A DNA stretch of 64,000 nucleotides from Lonicera japonica. Lineage: Eukaryota > Streptophyta > Magnoliopsida > Dipsacales > Caprifoliaceae. Where the stretch lies: the NCBI GenBank assembly GCA_021464415.1, contig CM038471.1, positions 32,337,234-32,401,233 on the forward strand. Direction: 5' to 3'. The number at the start of each line of letters is the position of its first letter. Position 1 is the first letter of the stretch. The position numbers and the translations under genes were made by a program. This document shows, piece after piece, positions 31,615 through 44,260 of the stretch. The notes beneath the pieces are model-generated. The model saw nothing but the letters and a program-made list of their open reading frames with translations. It did no database searches and was not told the DNA's origin.

Positions 31615-34600
31615 ATGAAACCTTGGCTTCGTGGTCCAAATAACCGTATCTCAAGTAATCCTCTGTACGAGTACCGTGTCATCCCTGACAAGTACAAGTC
31701 AGATGACGAATCTTCTGAAGCATCCGAGTCTTCCAGTTCCACCAATTTACTTCCACTTTCTTTTTCTTCTAATTCTTCGAACGGTACTATCCCGTGGGCA
31801 GCTGAACACCCGATGGCCGATCAGAATGCTGAAGAACAAGCAGTTGCATTTGCAGCAGCACAAGCAGCAAATAATGGAGTCAACCAAGCAGTTCAAAATC
31901 CTAATCGTACTTTGCGTGAACTCCTACTTCCTGGCAGAAATGCTACTCCTTCTTGCATTAATTTTCCAAATGATGCAAATAATTTCCATTTTCGCAATGG
32001 CATGATTCAACTTCTACCTACTTATCATGGGTTTGAAAGTGAACAAGCCTACCTTCATATTCGAGAATTTGAGGATGTCTGTGCCACTTTCAGTGACCAA
32101 AACTGTTCTGAAGATACAATTAAGTTGAAGCTATTTCCTTTCTCCCTGAAGGATAAAGCTAAAACTTGGTTTATCTCTCTACGCCCGAGATCCATTAACT
32201 CGTGGCAAGAACTCCAAGAACAATTTCTCAAGAAATTCTTTCCTTTACATCTTACTTCCAACTCGAAGAAGGCGATTCAAAACTTCTCCCAGAAGGACGA
32301 TGAAACCTACTTCCAGTGTTGGGAGCGCTTCAAAGAACTTCTTAATTCTTGTCCACATCACGGTTATGAGAAGTGGAGAATCATCAGTTTCTTTTATGAT
32401 GGTCTAGTTCCTTCCACTCGTCAGTTTGTTGAATCAATGTGCAATGGGCAATTCTTAGGAAAGAGTCCCACTGATGCAGAGGCATACCTTGAATGGCTTT
32501 CTGAAGTATCTCAAGAATGGGAACCGAGTGCTAAGGTAGGTACAGCTAGAGCAAAGGTAGCACCAGCTGGTGTGTACCAACTGAAAGATAACGATGAAAT
32601 CAGCGCTAAGCTAGCTATTATTTGCCGAAAACTTGAATCTTTGGAATCAAAGAGAGGAGAACCAACTTCCAAACCATTCGTGGAGCAAGCTTGCAGCATT
32701 TGCGATACACTTGGTCATCTCACTAGTGATTGTCCGACCATCCCAGCTCTTAGAGAAGTGTTGAACACTGATGTCAATGCTGTCATGGCAATTGGCAAAT
32801 CCAATTTTTATGGGGATCGATATAACCCATCTTGGAGGAACCATCCCAACCTCAGTTGGTCTGGTAACAACTATGAAGGGAACCCCATGAAACCTTCTCA
32901 ACCATTTCAGCAGCCCCAGTCTAATTTCCAACCACCACCACCACTTCAACCGTTCTATCAGCAATCTCAACCTCCAGTTAATTTTCAATCTCAACCTCAG
33001 CAGTATCAACAACCTCAAGGTTCGAGTCCTAATTCTTATATTCCACCGCATAGGAAAATCCCTGAGGAGAATCTGCAAGGCATGTTTCAGCAGATGCTGC
33101 AGACGATGAACCAGATGAAAGTTTCTATGGAGAAGATTGCTAGTCAGAATGACCCAAAAGGGAAGGCAGCTTTTCCAGCTCAACCTCAGCCCAATCCCAA
33201 AGCCAATGATAATTCTTCTTCTTCGGGCACTAAGCAATATCATGAGCAGGTCAAAGCTATCACTACTTTGAGGAGTGGATAGAGTTATTGACAATCAAAT
33301 AGAGCCACCTCCACCTGAATATGTTCAAATAAGAGGGATTGAGGTAGAAGATGAAGAAGTTGAAACTGAGCAGTACACTTCTACTGAAGCTTTGAAAGAA
33401 GCTGAGATAGCTAAGGAAGCTGAAGCAGAAGTCGAGAATGTGAATGATGTCCTAGAAAAGAATAAAACTTTTATTCATCACATTCCCGTCCCTTTTCCTC
33501 AAAGGTTGCAGAAGTCGGTTAAGGATAACCATAATTCTGAGATTCTTGATCTTTTTAAGAAAGTGAAGATCAACATTCCTCTTTTGGATGCGATCAAGCA
33601 AATTCCTTCTTATGCTAAGTTTCTTAAAGACTTATGCACCATAAAGAGAAGAGTCTCTGTTCAGAAGAAAGCATTTTTAGCTAATCAGGTGAGTTCGATC
33701 ATTCAACATAATTTGCCAGCCAAGCACAAGGACCCTGGTTGTCCTACCATTTCTTGTTACATTGGTGATCAAAAGATTGAACATGCTCTCCTAGATCTTG
33801 GTTCTAGTGTGAACTTACTCCCGTATTCTGTTTATCAGCAGTTAGGATTGGGTGAGTTGAAACCCACGAGAATTACCTTGCAACTGGCTGATCGTTCCGT
33901 GAAAGTCCCACGAGGAGTAGTTGAAGATATTTTAGTTAAGGTTGATAACTTTGTCTATCCAGTTGACTTTGTTGTTCTAGATACTCAACCTATGGCTAAT
34001 ATTGGTACCCAGATTCCCATCATTTTAGGAAGACCTTTCCTTGCTACTATTAATGCTATTATCAGTGTTAGGAATGGTGTTATGAAGCTTTCGTTCGAAA
34101 ACATGACTCTCGATGTCAATATTTTTTCAATTCCTAGACAGCCAGATTTTGAAGAAGAAGATATTCGAGAAGTGAGTTACTTGGATACTGTTGTGGAGGA
34201 ATACTTTGGTTTATTGCAATATGAGGACCCAGTTGAGTCAACCTTGACTCATTCTTTTTCTGATTTCGAAGCTTATTCTCCTATCGAGAAGGAGATAAGT
34301 AAAGCAGTTTCTGATCTCAATTCCAGCGAAAATGCTGAAAAATTCGAAACAGAGCAGGTTATGTGGACTGAACGTTTTGAAGAACTCCCCCCGAGTAATT
34401 CTTTAGTTATACCCTCTGTGTTCGAAGCTCCAAAATTGGAACTTAAGCCCCTACCCCAGGAGCTAAAGTATGCCTTTTTAGGAGAATCCGAGACTTATCC
34501 TGTCATAGTCTCAAGCAAGTTGAATTCCACTCAAGAGTCTGAACTCTTGAAAGTTCTTAAGTTACATAAAGATGCATTAGGATGGACCATAGCTGATCTA

Positions 34601-36946
34601 AAAGGTATTTGTCCTGATATCTGTACTCATAAGATATACCTTGAAGAAGATGCTAAACCTTCTCGACAGATGCAGAGGAGGTTAAATCCCAACATGAAAG
34701 AAGTAGTTCGCAAAGAAGTTCTTAAACTTTTAGATGTTGGAATTATTTATCCTATCTCTGATAGCAAATGGGTAAGTCCTACTCAAGTTGTGCCTAAGAA
34801 ATCTGGCATAACTGTTGTTCTTAATGCTGAAGGAGAGTTAATTCCTACACGTGTTACCACTGGATGGCGCATGTGTATTGATTATCGCAAGCTTAACTCT
34901 GTAACCAGAAAAGATCATTTTCCACTCCCATTTCTTGATCAAACTTTGGAGAGAGTGGCTGGTCATTCTTTCTACTGCTTTCTAGATGGTTACAGTGGTT
35001 ACAATCAGATCGAGATCGCTCCCGAAAATCAGGAGAAAACCACTTTCACTTGTCCTTTTGGTACTTTTGCGTATAAGAGAATGCCCTTTGGCTTGTGCAA
35101 TGCACCAGCAACCTTTCAAAGGTGCATGATGAGTATCTTTAGTGACATGGTGAAAACGTTTCTCGAAGTTTTCATGGATGATTTCTCCCTTTTCGGTGAT
35201 TCTTTTGAAGATTGTCTCCAGAATCTGGAGAAAGTCTTGATCCGTTGTAAAGACAATAATCTTGTTCTGAATTGAGAAAAGTGCCATTTCATGGTTACCC
35301 AAGGAATTGTTTTAGGTCATATTGTCTCAGCTGAAGGAATTCAAGAAGACAAGGCTAAAATCAACCTCATTGCTAATTTGCCAGTTCCCAAGACTGTCAA
35401 AGAGGTTCGATCATTTCTAGGCCATGCTGGTTTTTATAGGAGGTTTATCAAAGGTTTCAGTGCTATATCTCGACCCCTATGTAACTTGCTTGCCAAGGAT
35501 GCACCATTTGAATGGACTTCAGCGTGTCAAGAAGCTTTCGATAAGCTCAAGGAAATGCTCACTACTGCACCCATTGTGCAACCACCAGATTGGAGCCTAC
35601 CATTTGAGCTTACGTGTGATGCTAGTGATTATGCCATTGGAGCTGTCCTAGGACAGAGAAAGGACAAGAAGCCCCATGTCATTTACTATGCTAACCGGAC
35701 TTTAAATGATGCTCAGTTGAACTACTCTACGACTGAGAAAGAGTTGCTAGCAATTGTATTTGCTTTAGATAAGTTCCGTTCCTATTTGGTTGGATCACCA
35801 ATTGTCTGCTTTACTGATCACTCAGCAATTAAGTATCTTCTTATGAAAAAAGATGCGAAAGCAAGACTGATTAGGTGGATCCTACTACTCCAAGAATTTG
35901 ACTTAATTGTCAAAGATAAGAAAGGAGTAGAAAATGTGGTAGCTGATCACCTATCTAGGCTCACTAGTGAAGTTATAGACACAAACAATCTACTTATTAA
36001 GGAAAGTTTCCCAGATGAACAGTTGATGGCTGTTCGTAGTTTGCCATGGTATGCGGATATCGTAAATTATCTTGTCACAGGAAAGATTCCTGATTGGCCT
36101 CGTCAAGAGCGAAATCGATTCTTTACCTTGGTAAAGAATTTTTATTTTTATGATCCGTACTTGTATAAGTACTGTCCTGATCAAATATTTCGAAGATGTG
36201 TCCCAGCAAATGAAGCCAAATCCATCATGTATGCTTGTCATGAAGCAGCATGCGGGGGCCACTTTTCTTTTCGAAAGACAGCTGATAAAATTCTGCAATG
36301 TGGTTTCTACTGGCCTACTCTTTTTAAAGATGTAAAGAACCACTGTAGAATGTGCACTCGTTGTCAGATGTTAGGTGCCAATTCAAGAAGGAACATGATG
36401 CCTCTAACTAATATCATGTCAGTTGAAATTTTTGACTGTTGGGGTATAGATTTTATGGGGCCATTTCCACCGTCTTTTGGGCATCAATACATTCTATTAG
36501 CTGTCGAATATGTGTCTAAATGGGTTGAAGCCATTCCCACTAGAAATAATGATCACTTCACGGTCATTACATTCCTTAAACAGAATATTCTTTCTAGGTT
36601 TGGCACCCCAAAGGTGATTATAAGTGATCAAGGGACTCACTTCTGTAACAAACCGTTCGAGAAATTGATGCAGCGTTACGGAGTGAACCACCGTGTTGCT
36701 TTGGCATATCACCCACAGACAAATGGGCAAGCTGAATTAGCCAACAGAGAGATCAAGAGAATTCTCGAGAAAACAGTCAATGTTAATCGGAGAGATTGGT
36801 CTATTCGTTTGACAGATGCTTTATGGGCATATAGGACTGCCTACAAAACGAATTTGAATATGTCCCCTTACAGGTTGGTTTACGGTAAGGCATGTCAACT
36901 ACCTACCATCCGACTACTCTCTCTATATATAATTAAAAGATCTTAA
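31615..36946 (+). pseudogene. Athila-like gag-pol, frameshifted and truncated
   Basis: Gag (31615-33282) has the retrotransposon gag domain (FPFSLKDKAKTWF, WQELQEQFLKKFF) and a CCHC-like CSICDTLGHLTSDC. It ends early at TAG 33280-33282; a one-base insertion near 33279 moves the frame, because protease continues one frame over with no gap. Protease has LLDLGSS and ILGRPFLAT. Reverse transcriptase has VFMDDFSLFGDS. A TGA at 35273-35275 stands where the family has Trp. RNase H ([15 protein letters not shown]) and integrase (H-H-C-C zinc region, [26 protein letters not shown]) follow to 36946. The integrase tail after YGKACQLP is unrelated sequence. The host role is none; ancestrally it drove retrotransposition. 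Confidence 0.9.
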
Positions 36947-39262
36947 TAAATCATTTTTGTAGAACTCATTGAAGAAAAAAATTAGGGGTCATATTGCCTA
37001 GATTGATTTTAGGTTTTATCAAAAATAATTTGAAGTTTGATTAGTGGAATTAAAACTCTAGGTCTAATTAAATTTTAGTACTGTTGAAACCTGTGTTGTT
37101 TCTTTCAACAATTATATCAATAAAGCAATTACACAAAAGCAATCCAAAATATAAGGAATTTACGAGGTATTCCTACTTACATAGGACTAATCATCGGAAC
37201 TAACCGGCAGTGTTTCACTATAATTAAAACGAAATTACAGACTCGATAACTTACAAAAATTGCTTTCCCACAATTTACGCAGCCCCCTTCAATTTCTTGA
37301 ACGTAGAATCCAACTGCAGTTGGCTTGGCGTAACGCTTTCCTCTTTTTCGGCTTACCGGTTGCCTCCTTCTTCATAGTCGATCATAATCCTTCATACCTC
37401 CATTTGCAATTTCCCATATTACAAGTTAGTTACTTCGCTTATCCCGTCTGCAATTGCAACCAAAGACACTGCTACAAGATCGTGAACGTTTAAAATCCTA
37501 ATTCTTAAAATTAAAGAATAATGGGATCTCATATGACATGTAAACAAAACTTAAGTGGTTTTTCAAAACTCTTAAAAATTAATTCGAACGTTTGGATATT
37601 TTTTGACCTAAAAAAACTCTCTAAAATTATTTATTTTTGACCCTTAAGCAATGATTATATTTATAGGAAAAATATAGAGTCAAAATTCTCTTTGAAATAG
37701 GTTAAAAATATTAAACAAAAAAAATTGTGCCAAGAAAAATATACGCAGGACCGATATGGCTCGAATTTTTGGACTAGTTCAAAATTGAGAATTCAATTCT
37801 TTGGGCTCAATAACTTCCGGACCGGTACCTAATTTAAAAGTGTACCGGTCCGGTACCTAATTTGAAAGTATACCGGTCCACCCAGAAAATATGCTGCCGT
37901 CCTTCTTTATTCGATCTACACGTGGCATGGGCTTGGCCCATTAGGAATTTAAAGGAAGACCAACACGTTGCTCTTTAATAAAAGGACAACCTTTGACTTT
38001 TCAACCTTTTTCAAACTTTCTTTTTTTATTTATTATTTTAAAAATAAACTTAATTTTTTTTATTTTAATAACCTTTTTCTTTTTATTTTATTTTTCCGTA
38101 TTAAATTCATTTATACTCCAATTTTAATAACCTTTTTTATTTTATTTTATCCGTATTAGTTTTTTCAATAATTTATGTCGATGGAACTTTTTAAATTTCG
38201 GCAAAACTCGATAAAAATATTTTAAAAATAAATTTAACTCAGAAGATCTTTAATTTCAAATTATAAACTCAACACTACTTATATTTTGAATCAAATCATA
38301 TAACCAACTTACCTTATGTCCTTAATTATGTACGATGTATTCGGTAAGTTCGACGAGTTTTCGTTGACGTTATATATTTAAATCTTCAATTCGACTCAAC
38401 AACGAAAAAAATATTTTTACTATTGGAATCAAGCCAACTAAAAATATAAACCTAACAATCTCCCTCTTTGGCTATTCCGATGACAAAACACATACAATTA
38501 ATACAGACGCTTTTGATGCGATATCTATAACATCTCAATTACAGACTCTATGTCAAATTAGTCCGTACAACAACAAGACATAAAGACATACTTAATTCTA
38601 AGTCTCGATGTCAGCTGCAACACTACACAAGGCAAAAGAGAGAGTTGCAAAATTAATCTATTAATCCTGAAACACAAAGCTTAATATACGCCTACTGAAG
38701 TATGGGTGTAAAGAGATACAATACTCAAATAAGCAAATATATATATATATATATATATATCCCTCTCAAAACATTCTTATTTTACTACTCCCCTCATATA
38801 TACATTATCCCCTTAATCTATCCCCCCCCTTTTTGTCATGGAAATAGACAAAATAATGAACATGGAAAGCAGTAAAACATAAAAGACAAGAATTATGCAA
38901 AACAAATACTATCAAATAACGCAAATAGCATATATGTTCAAGCTAAAAGATTATAGCTAGCAAAGATATTCACTAATCTCAAAACCATATAACTAAACCT
39001 CGAGAAATACTTCATCACCAATTTATAACTTTCCATGGATTTAGTTTAAAGTTTTGAGAACAAAATTGCCTAAAAAAAGTATTTAGCACAAATTCTCGAC
39101 ATGCATTGCTATATAACAAGTATCAAATTCGGAATATATCAATTAAGCTTCAAAATACGTGATTTCCATTAACATGATACATTTACAATGCATATAACAA
39201 TTTATCAACAATTCAGCATATATACGGCAAGTAACACATAGTACAAATATATATATATATAT
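36947..39262. other. Unclassified AT-rich DNA, probably old element remains
   Basis: No gene. It contains paired ACCGGTAC motifs (37819-37879), pyrimidine-rich phrases such as AATCTCCCTCTTTGGC (about 38458) that occur in plant LTR elements, and a (TA)n tract at about 38737-38760. I cannot assign it to a family. Confidence 0.45.
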
Positions 39263-39416
39263 GTTCTGTGGCAGACACAGAACATACCTTTCAGATCATA
39301 AATCTTATTGGTATCAGAGGTGAGTTAAGTATGTCCTATCGTGAGTAGTCGTCCCTTCGGACTTCTGAGCCTTAGGGTTCAGGCGAAACAGTTTTATGAT
39401 CTGAAAGGTATGTTCT
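39261..39416. repeat. Nested inverted repeats around the viral primer site
   Basis: A 24-bp perfect inverted repeat (39279-39302 with 39393-39416; core ACATACCTTTCAGATCATAA) encloses the primer site. A second perfect hairpin, ATGTTCTGTG / CACAGAACAT (39261-39285), overlaps its left arm. It may be the viral leader structure or an inversion junction at the integration edge. Confidence 0.85.
39309..39320 (+). other. Pararetrovirus primer-binding site, copy 1
   Basis: TGGTATCAGAGG, a close match to the complement of the initiator tRNA-Met 3' end, the minus-strand primer of caulimovirids. Confidence 0.8.
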
Positions 39417-39859
39417 ACTTTGGTGTTTATCTCATGACCAGTATGAAAATCTTATTCTTATTAAGTATGCTCTGTGTTTGCCACATATGATTAGCGATCA
39501 TGAACAGTATGCTCTGCGATTGCCACTCTTGTGGATCTCTCACATTAGAACCCTTGATCAAAGATCAGTGGATCTCTCACAACAGAAAGTCTGAAATAAG
39601 ATTGTTCAGAAACCAGAGATATTCCTTCAGTTTGTTATATTAAAGATTAAGTATTTCTCAGGGACCTTGAGCATTTGTGGACCTTTGAGGCAAGAGGCCA
39701 TGTGAGTCCTTAGCTCGGTGACAGAAAAACTTAAGTTGTGATATTAGAAACTGAAGATTGCTTGTTTCATTAGAACACCAGAAGTCTATGATATAAAATT
39801 GTTTAGTCTGTTTCCTCTTTGGTAAAGAAGTCTGACTCTCTCTTGTTTCTCAAAAAAGT

Positions 39860-41410
39860 ATGTCTCAATTTCTAAAGCGTCCTGATAGTCGTGCTCAATT
39901 TCTTAAGTCTAATTCTATGTCTAGTAGTTCTTCTTCTTTTAATTCCTCTCGTTTTGAGTCTAAAGAGTTTGTTGATAAGATTTCCTCTATCCATGAGATC
40001 TCTTATCTCCCACAAGATCAAAAAATCCAAGAGACAAATCTTCCTATGGTTAACCCATACCATATCTTTGGAAAACCGTATTCCCGAACTTTCACTTCTA
40101 GTGTCCGTAGTTTGCTCGGATCCAAATCCTCCAAACTACCTGTAAAAGAGTTTGTCAAGTCATCCACTTTTACAGATATCACTGTTCCCTCTGGAAGAAA
40201 AGAACATCTGTTTCCCCTGTATATTCCCAAAGATTTTCCCAGAATGGCGTTAGCTCAAAATTACACACATCTCCATTTTGGTGCTGTGCGTATTGCTGTC
40301 ACTTTTCATGGTAAAAAAGGTCTTCCTGTAGTAGCCTTGATTGCTCTTGTTGATTCTCGTTTCTCAGAATATCAGCAAGCGTGCCTTGGAACAGCTCAAG
40401 TTACCTTAAATGCCGGAACCGTGTTTATCACCATAATCCCAAATTTCAATATGCCTCTGATAGATCCTTTTTTGTTAGATGCTCTTAAACTTCAAATCCA
40501 GATTACAGGTGATTCTATGGTTGAAGATATTGCTGCAGCTACTATCCATCATCAGATGATATATCGTGTCCAAGATCATGCCTTTGATCTTTCAATACCT
40601 AATTCGATGGAATCTGAAGCTCTTTTCCTTGATGTTACCACAAATCAATCTCCCCATGTTACTTCTATCCCAAGACATTTGTTCCGTCATTAGTTAATCA
40701 AGTTATTACCAGAAAGATGGATCACTACTTATAAACAGCTTCATGCTCAAGAGAATCCTAGTGCTATTTCTTCCACAGGTGTTGACTATCTCAGACGACC
40801 TGACAAAATTGTTGAAGTAAAATTTAACAGATCTCAGACAGTTCGTCAGAATCCAAGTCCTTTCACTACACCTATCATGGCATTTGGAGAAGTTCAGAGA
40901 TTGCCTGAAGATCCGATTCTTCAGTCTCCTCCAATTTCGATTCTCTGGTTTAACAAAGATGGTATTCCCTGTTATGAAGGCAAGAATTCCAAAGGTCATA
41001 TCTAGTATGATGTCTGCTCTTGTGTAGATTGTGTTTCTCATGAAGAAAGTGATGAAGATGATAGGCCGAGTTCTCGTAAGAAAAATTCCTCTCAATAGCG
41101 TCTCAAAGAACGATATGAAAACAATGATCCCACAGTTGGTCTGCTAGGTCATCCCTTTAGAAAATTTGATTATTATGTTACTTATGGTAGTCAGATTTTA
41201 CAGCCTAAACCTGAAATAACCACCTGTAAGCCTATGTCCTCCCCTTCAAAACCTTCACCTCCTTAAACACCACCTTTACATCCATATTACCAAAAAGCCT
41301 TTAAAGCCCTCAGAAAAACAGACCCTAAGCCATCACCCAAACCACCATCTCAGCCATCACCATCAGAGATACCCCCAGTTGTTATTTCTACAGATCCAAT
41401 TGATTGTTGT
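39860..41410 (+). pseudogene. Pararetroviral movement-protein region of ORF1
   Basis: Open from the ATG at 39860 to TAG 40691-40693 (277 codons), then the same frame continues through further stops at 41003, 41096 and 41264. The N-terminus is Ser-rich. From about residue 115 the sequence (LYIPKDFPRMALAQNYTHLH, then HFGAVRIAVTFHG and ATIHHQMIYRVQ) is a 30K-superfamily movement protein, which in live viruses carries genomes through plasmodesmata. The region after the first stop is Pro/Ser-rich. Since the frame is interrupted four times, no full polyprotein can be translated. Confidence 0.8.
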
Positions 41411-42814
41411 ATGTTTGCTGAAGCCAATACAGATTATGATTCTCATTTCCCTCCATTGCATGAATTTGAAAATCTCCAGCAGAATGCTCGTCATCAATGG
41501 AAAATACAGAATCCCACTGAAGTCTCTTATACAAGAGAAAGGTTGCAAGTAAATGCTGCTAAAGCCGCTTTGAACTGGCAAGCTGAGAATGCTATTGCTC
41601 AGAATCGTGTTCTATACAAGATTGCCACTTCTCAAACCAGGATTGAGTCTTCTCAAGAACGGGTTGAAGCCAAGATGCTTTCATTTAGTACCATGGATGC
41701 TGCTATTGTTGATCTCAAACAACGCATACAAGTCTTGCATGAGCAACTCTTATATATTGCGTCTACCGTCCATGATATTTCTCAAGCGACTATGCTTATT
41801 TCCACCAAGCAAGCGGAAAAGAAGTCTCTAGAGAAACAGCTATCGGCTTTACAAAAGTCTTCCATGCCTCCTTTGCAAACAGAAACTCCTTCAGTTCTGT
41901 TAGACACAACCCCTTGGCAAAAACCAAACCCGCCTATGCTCATAAACCCTTGGACTTACCAGTACAATCCACCCAGGTCACAGCAGTTGCAAACTAATTT
42001 CAGCTCAAAAGATCTCTGGCCTGCTGATCCAGAATCTGTTCCCAAAAGAGTTCTGCCTAAGACGTTTCATCGTTGGCCTACTCCCACTGTTGAAACCCAA
42101 AGTACCCCATTTCGAAGTCCACCGAAATATAAGCAAAAGGCTCTTGCAGTTTCTTCTCAAAAACCCAAGTTACAAATCCCTTATAAGTCCCCAGGACCTC
42201 TACGGATTTATGACCCCCAGACAACCATTACCACAAAACCCTATTTCTCCCAGCACATTATTGTAGCCTCGCCAACTCCTCCTTCTGATAGTTACTACAT
42301 ACAAATTCATGAAAATGAACCCGTTAACCAAATAGGTTCTTTCTTGAAAAACCTTGCTGTCAGTAATACACCACATACCCTTCCTGGAACCCCTACCAAT
42401 GAAGAGTTATTCTCTGCTTTTGAAAATATCTTTTCATCCCAAACAGTTCCCCCAAACCAAAGGCAAACAGAACCCCGGTCTTCAAACACCCAGGCACAAC
42501 CTACCCCTCCTTCAAACCCTGAAGAAACTTTTGAAGATCCTATGGTTGAAGATCCGCCTGATGAAGAAGTTCAAGAAGTCTCTGTCAAAGCTCATAATCG
42601 AATGCCTTTCCCAAATCATGAAACTCACCAGGTGTTTACCTTTGAAAACACTCCTCCAGACAAATGGCGTGAATTAATGATTTCTTGGAATGCTTGGCTC
42701 CATTCAGACAGACAATACTATAAGCTTCCTACAGTCTTACTTCAGTTTATTGTAAGAATGGAAGGTCGATTACGAGAATGGTACGAAAGTCTAGGAGAAT
42801 ACAGACAGATCTAG
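41411..42814 (+). pseudogene. Pararetroviral ORF1, coiled-coil / capsid N-terminal region
   Basis: A 467-codon open stretch in the same frame as the movement region, closed by TAG at 42812-42814. About residues 70-150 (RIESSQERVEAKM, DLKQRIQVLHEQL, KKSLEKQLSALQK) predict a coiled coil. A Pro-rich, low-complexity linker follows, then a conserved WNAWLHSDRQYY-type segment at the start of the capsid domain. A diverged inverted copy of the coiled-coil part lies at 47259-47590. The ORF starts only where the preceding stop allows; there is no reason to think it has its own start codon. Confidence 0.7.
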
Positions 42815-42844
42815 TTACAGCAAAGTCCAACCATTGATGCTTTT

Positions 42845-44260
42845 ATGGCATTAATCTTCCCACAGTTCCTTGGACATATTGTTAGATCTAGTGATATAGC
42901 TCGTGAAGAGTTTGTTCAGATGAAATGTTGCTCCCTCAAGAAGAAAGATCTCCAGCGTCATTATAATAGAATGTCTCAACGATATTTTCTTATCGGCGGC
43001 GTTGATGATGATAATATTCGTCAAATCTTCCTCAATTCTTTCCCAGAAACTCTAGTCACTGAAGTCAACAAGTTACTGAAAATCCCGAAGCTCACAATCC
43101 ATGATGTTACTATTGCTCAAGTTTATGATTACATCAATGATGCAGTTGACAGTTTATGCAATCAAAAGAAATTCTTCGATGACATTGAGAAAGCAGGAAA
43201 GATGTTGAAAGAATCGTGCAATAAAGACAATCTCCAGATCAAGTGCAAGCATACGTCCTCTTCATGTGATTGCAAAGCAAAAAAGAAGAGCCATTTCAAG
43301 AAAAGATCGAAACAATCTTCTCAGCAGAACACGGCAAAAGTATCTGCTAAACCGTTCAAAGTGAAGAAGAAATGGAAGTACGTAAAGCGCAAGCCTTTTC
43401 GCGGCAAGAAAACAGATAGATGTTTCATCTGTCACAAATCTGGTCATTTTGCAAAGAATTGTCCAAAGACATCCAAGAAAGCTCAGTTCATGGGATGTAT
43501 CCAAAAGTTAGATCCAACAATTGCTGATTCAGATCTTGAATCCTTGCTATCCCTAGAAGATGAAGCATTTGCAAACACAATCATGTCTGTTTCTTATACA
43601 GATTCAGAACAAGCCATAGATGATGAATCTCTCTTCAGTGACTATGATGAAGAAACTCCTCTTCTTTATAGTTTTGAAGAAATCCAAGATAGCATGGCCA
43701 TTGCTCCAGCAATTCCCTCTCCCAATGGCAAGATTAAAATTCTTTTGGACAAGTATGAAACCCCGATTCCAATCATTGCTTATTTTGATACTGCTGCACA
43801 GAGAACGTTAATCAAAACTCATTTCCTTCCTCAAAAGTTTTGGTTACCCTGTTCGGTTCTCTTCAGAGCTGTAAATGGTTCAATCTTCAAAGTTACTAAG
43901 ATAAGCAAAACTGTCACTCTTCAGTTTTCCCCAGGTCTATCCATTACCCACCAAATCTTTGGAAGTGATGAAATAGATAGAGATTTATTCCTTGGTTTCG
44001 ATGTTCTTGGAAAACTGAATCAAATCGTCTGGTCATTTGACGGTCTACGGTTTAAGAATTATTTCCTACTGTGGCTACCATCTCTAACGGTATTTCAAGC
44101 AAATCCTCTTTATCTTCCTGATCCGATTGATGAATCCTTGTTTTCCACTCAGATGGCTCAAATACCTTCGTCTTTTGAACAAATCAAAACCCAGATTATT
44201 CTCCGTTCTTGTGCTGAATCTCATACAGAGTTTTTAGCCAAATGTCAGAATCCACTTTAG
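42845..44260 (+). pseudogene. Pararetroviral coat protein zinc knuckle and aspartic protease region
   Basis: A 471-codon open stretch, same frame. A capsid-like segment leads into a Lys-rich tract and a CCHC knuckle, CFICHKSGHFAKNC (about residues 193-206), typical of caulimovirid coat proteins. An acidic spacer follows. The retroviral-type protease has AYFDTAAQRTLI as the active-site region and FLGFDVLG further on. TAG at 44258-44260 ends it. The D-T-A active site is a normal variant in pararetroviruses. Confidence 0.8.

Larger units (their letters stand above)
28726..36946 (+). mobile_element. Athila-like Ty3/Gypsy retrotransposon, 3' truncated
   Basis: In order on the plus strand: a long 5' LTR (28726-31501), a tRNA-Asp primer-binding site (31513-31530), and one gag-protease-RT-RNase H-integrase reading frame that breaks off in the integrase C-terminus near 36900. 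The tRNA-Asp site and the gag and protease motifs fit the Athila/Calypso lineage. No env-like ORF and no complete 3' LTR were found. A diverged LTR fragment in the same orientation lies at 48003-48385. If it belongs to this element, about 8 kb of pararetrovirus lies between the two ends. Confidence 0.85.

Noticed and set aside
32647..33294. 215-codon antisense ORF across Gypsy gag
   Set aside because: Shadow of a Gln/Pro-rich gag region; Leu/Arg-rich with no domain.
40706..41095. 129-codon minus-strand ORF within the pararetrovirus
   Set aside because: Antisense to the polyprotein frame, no recognisable features.
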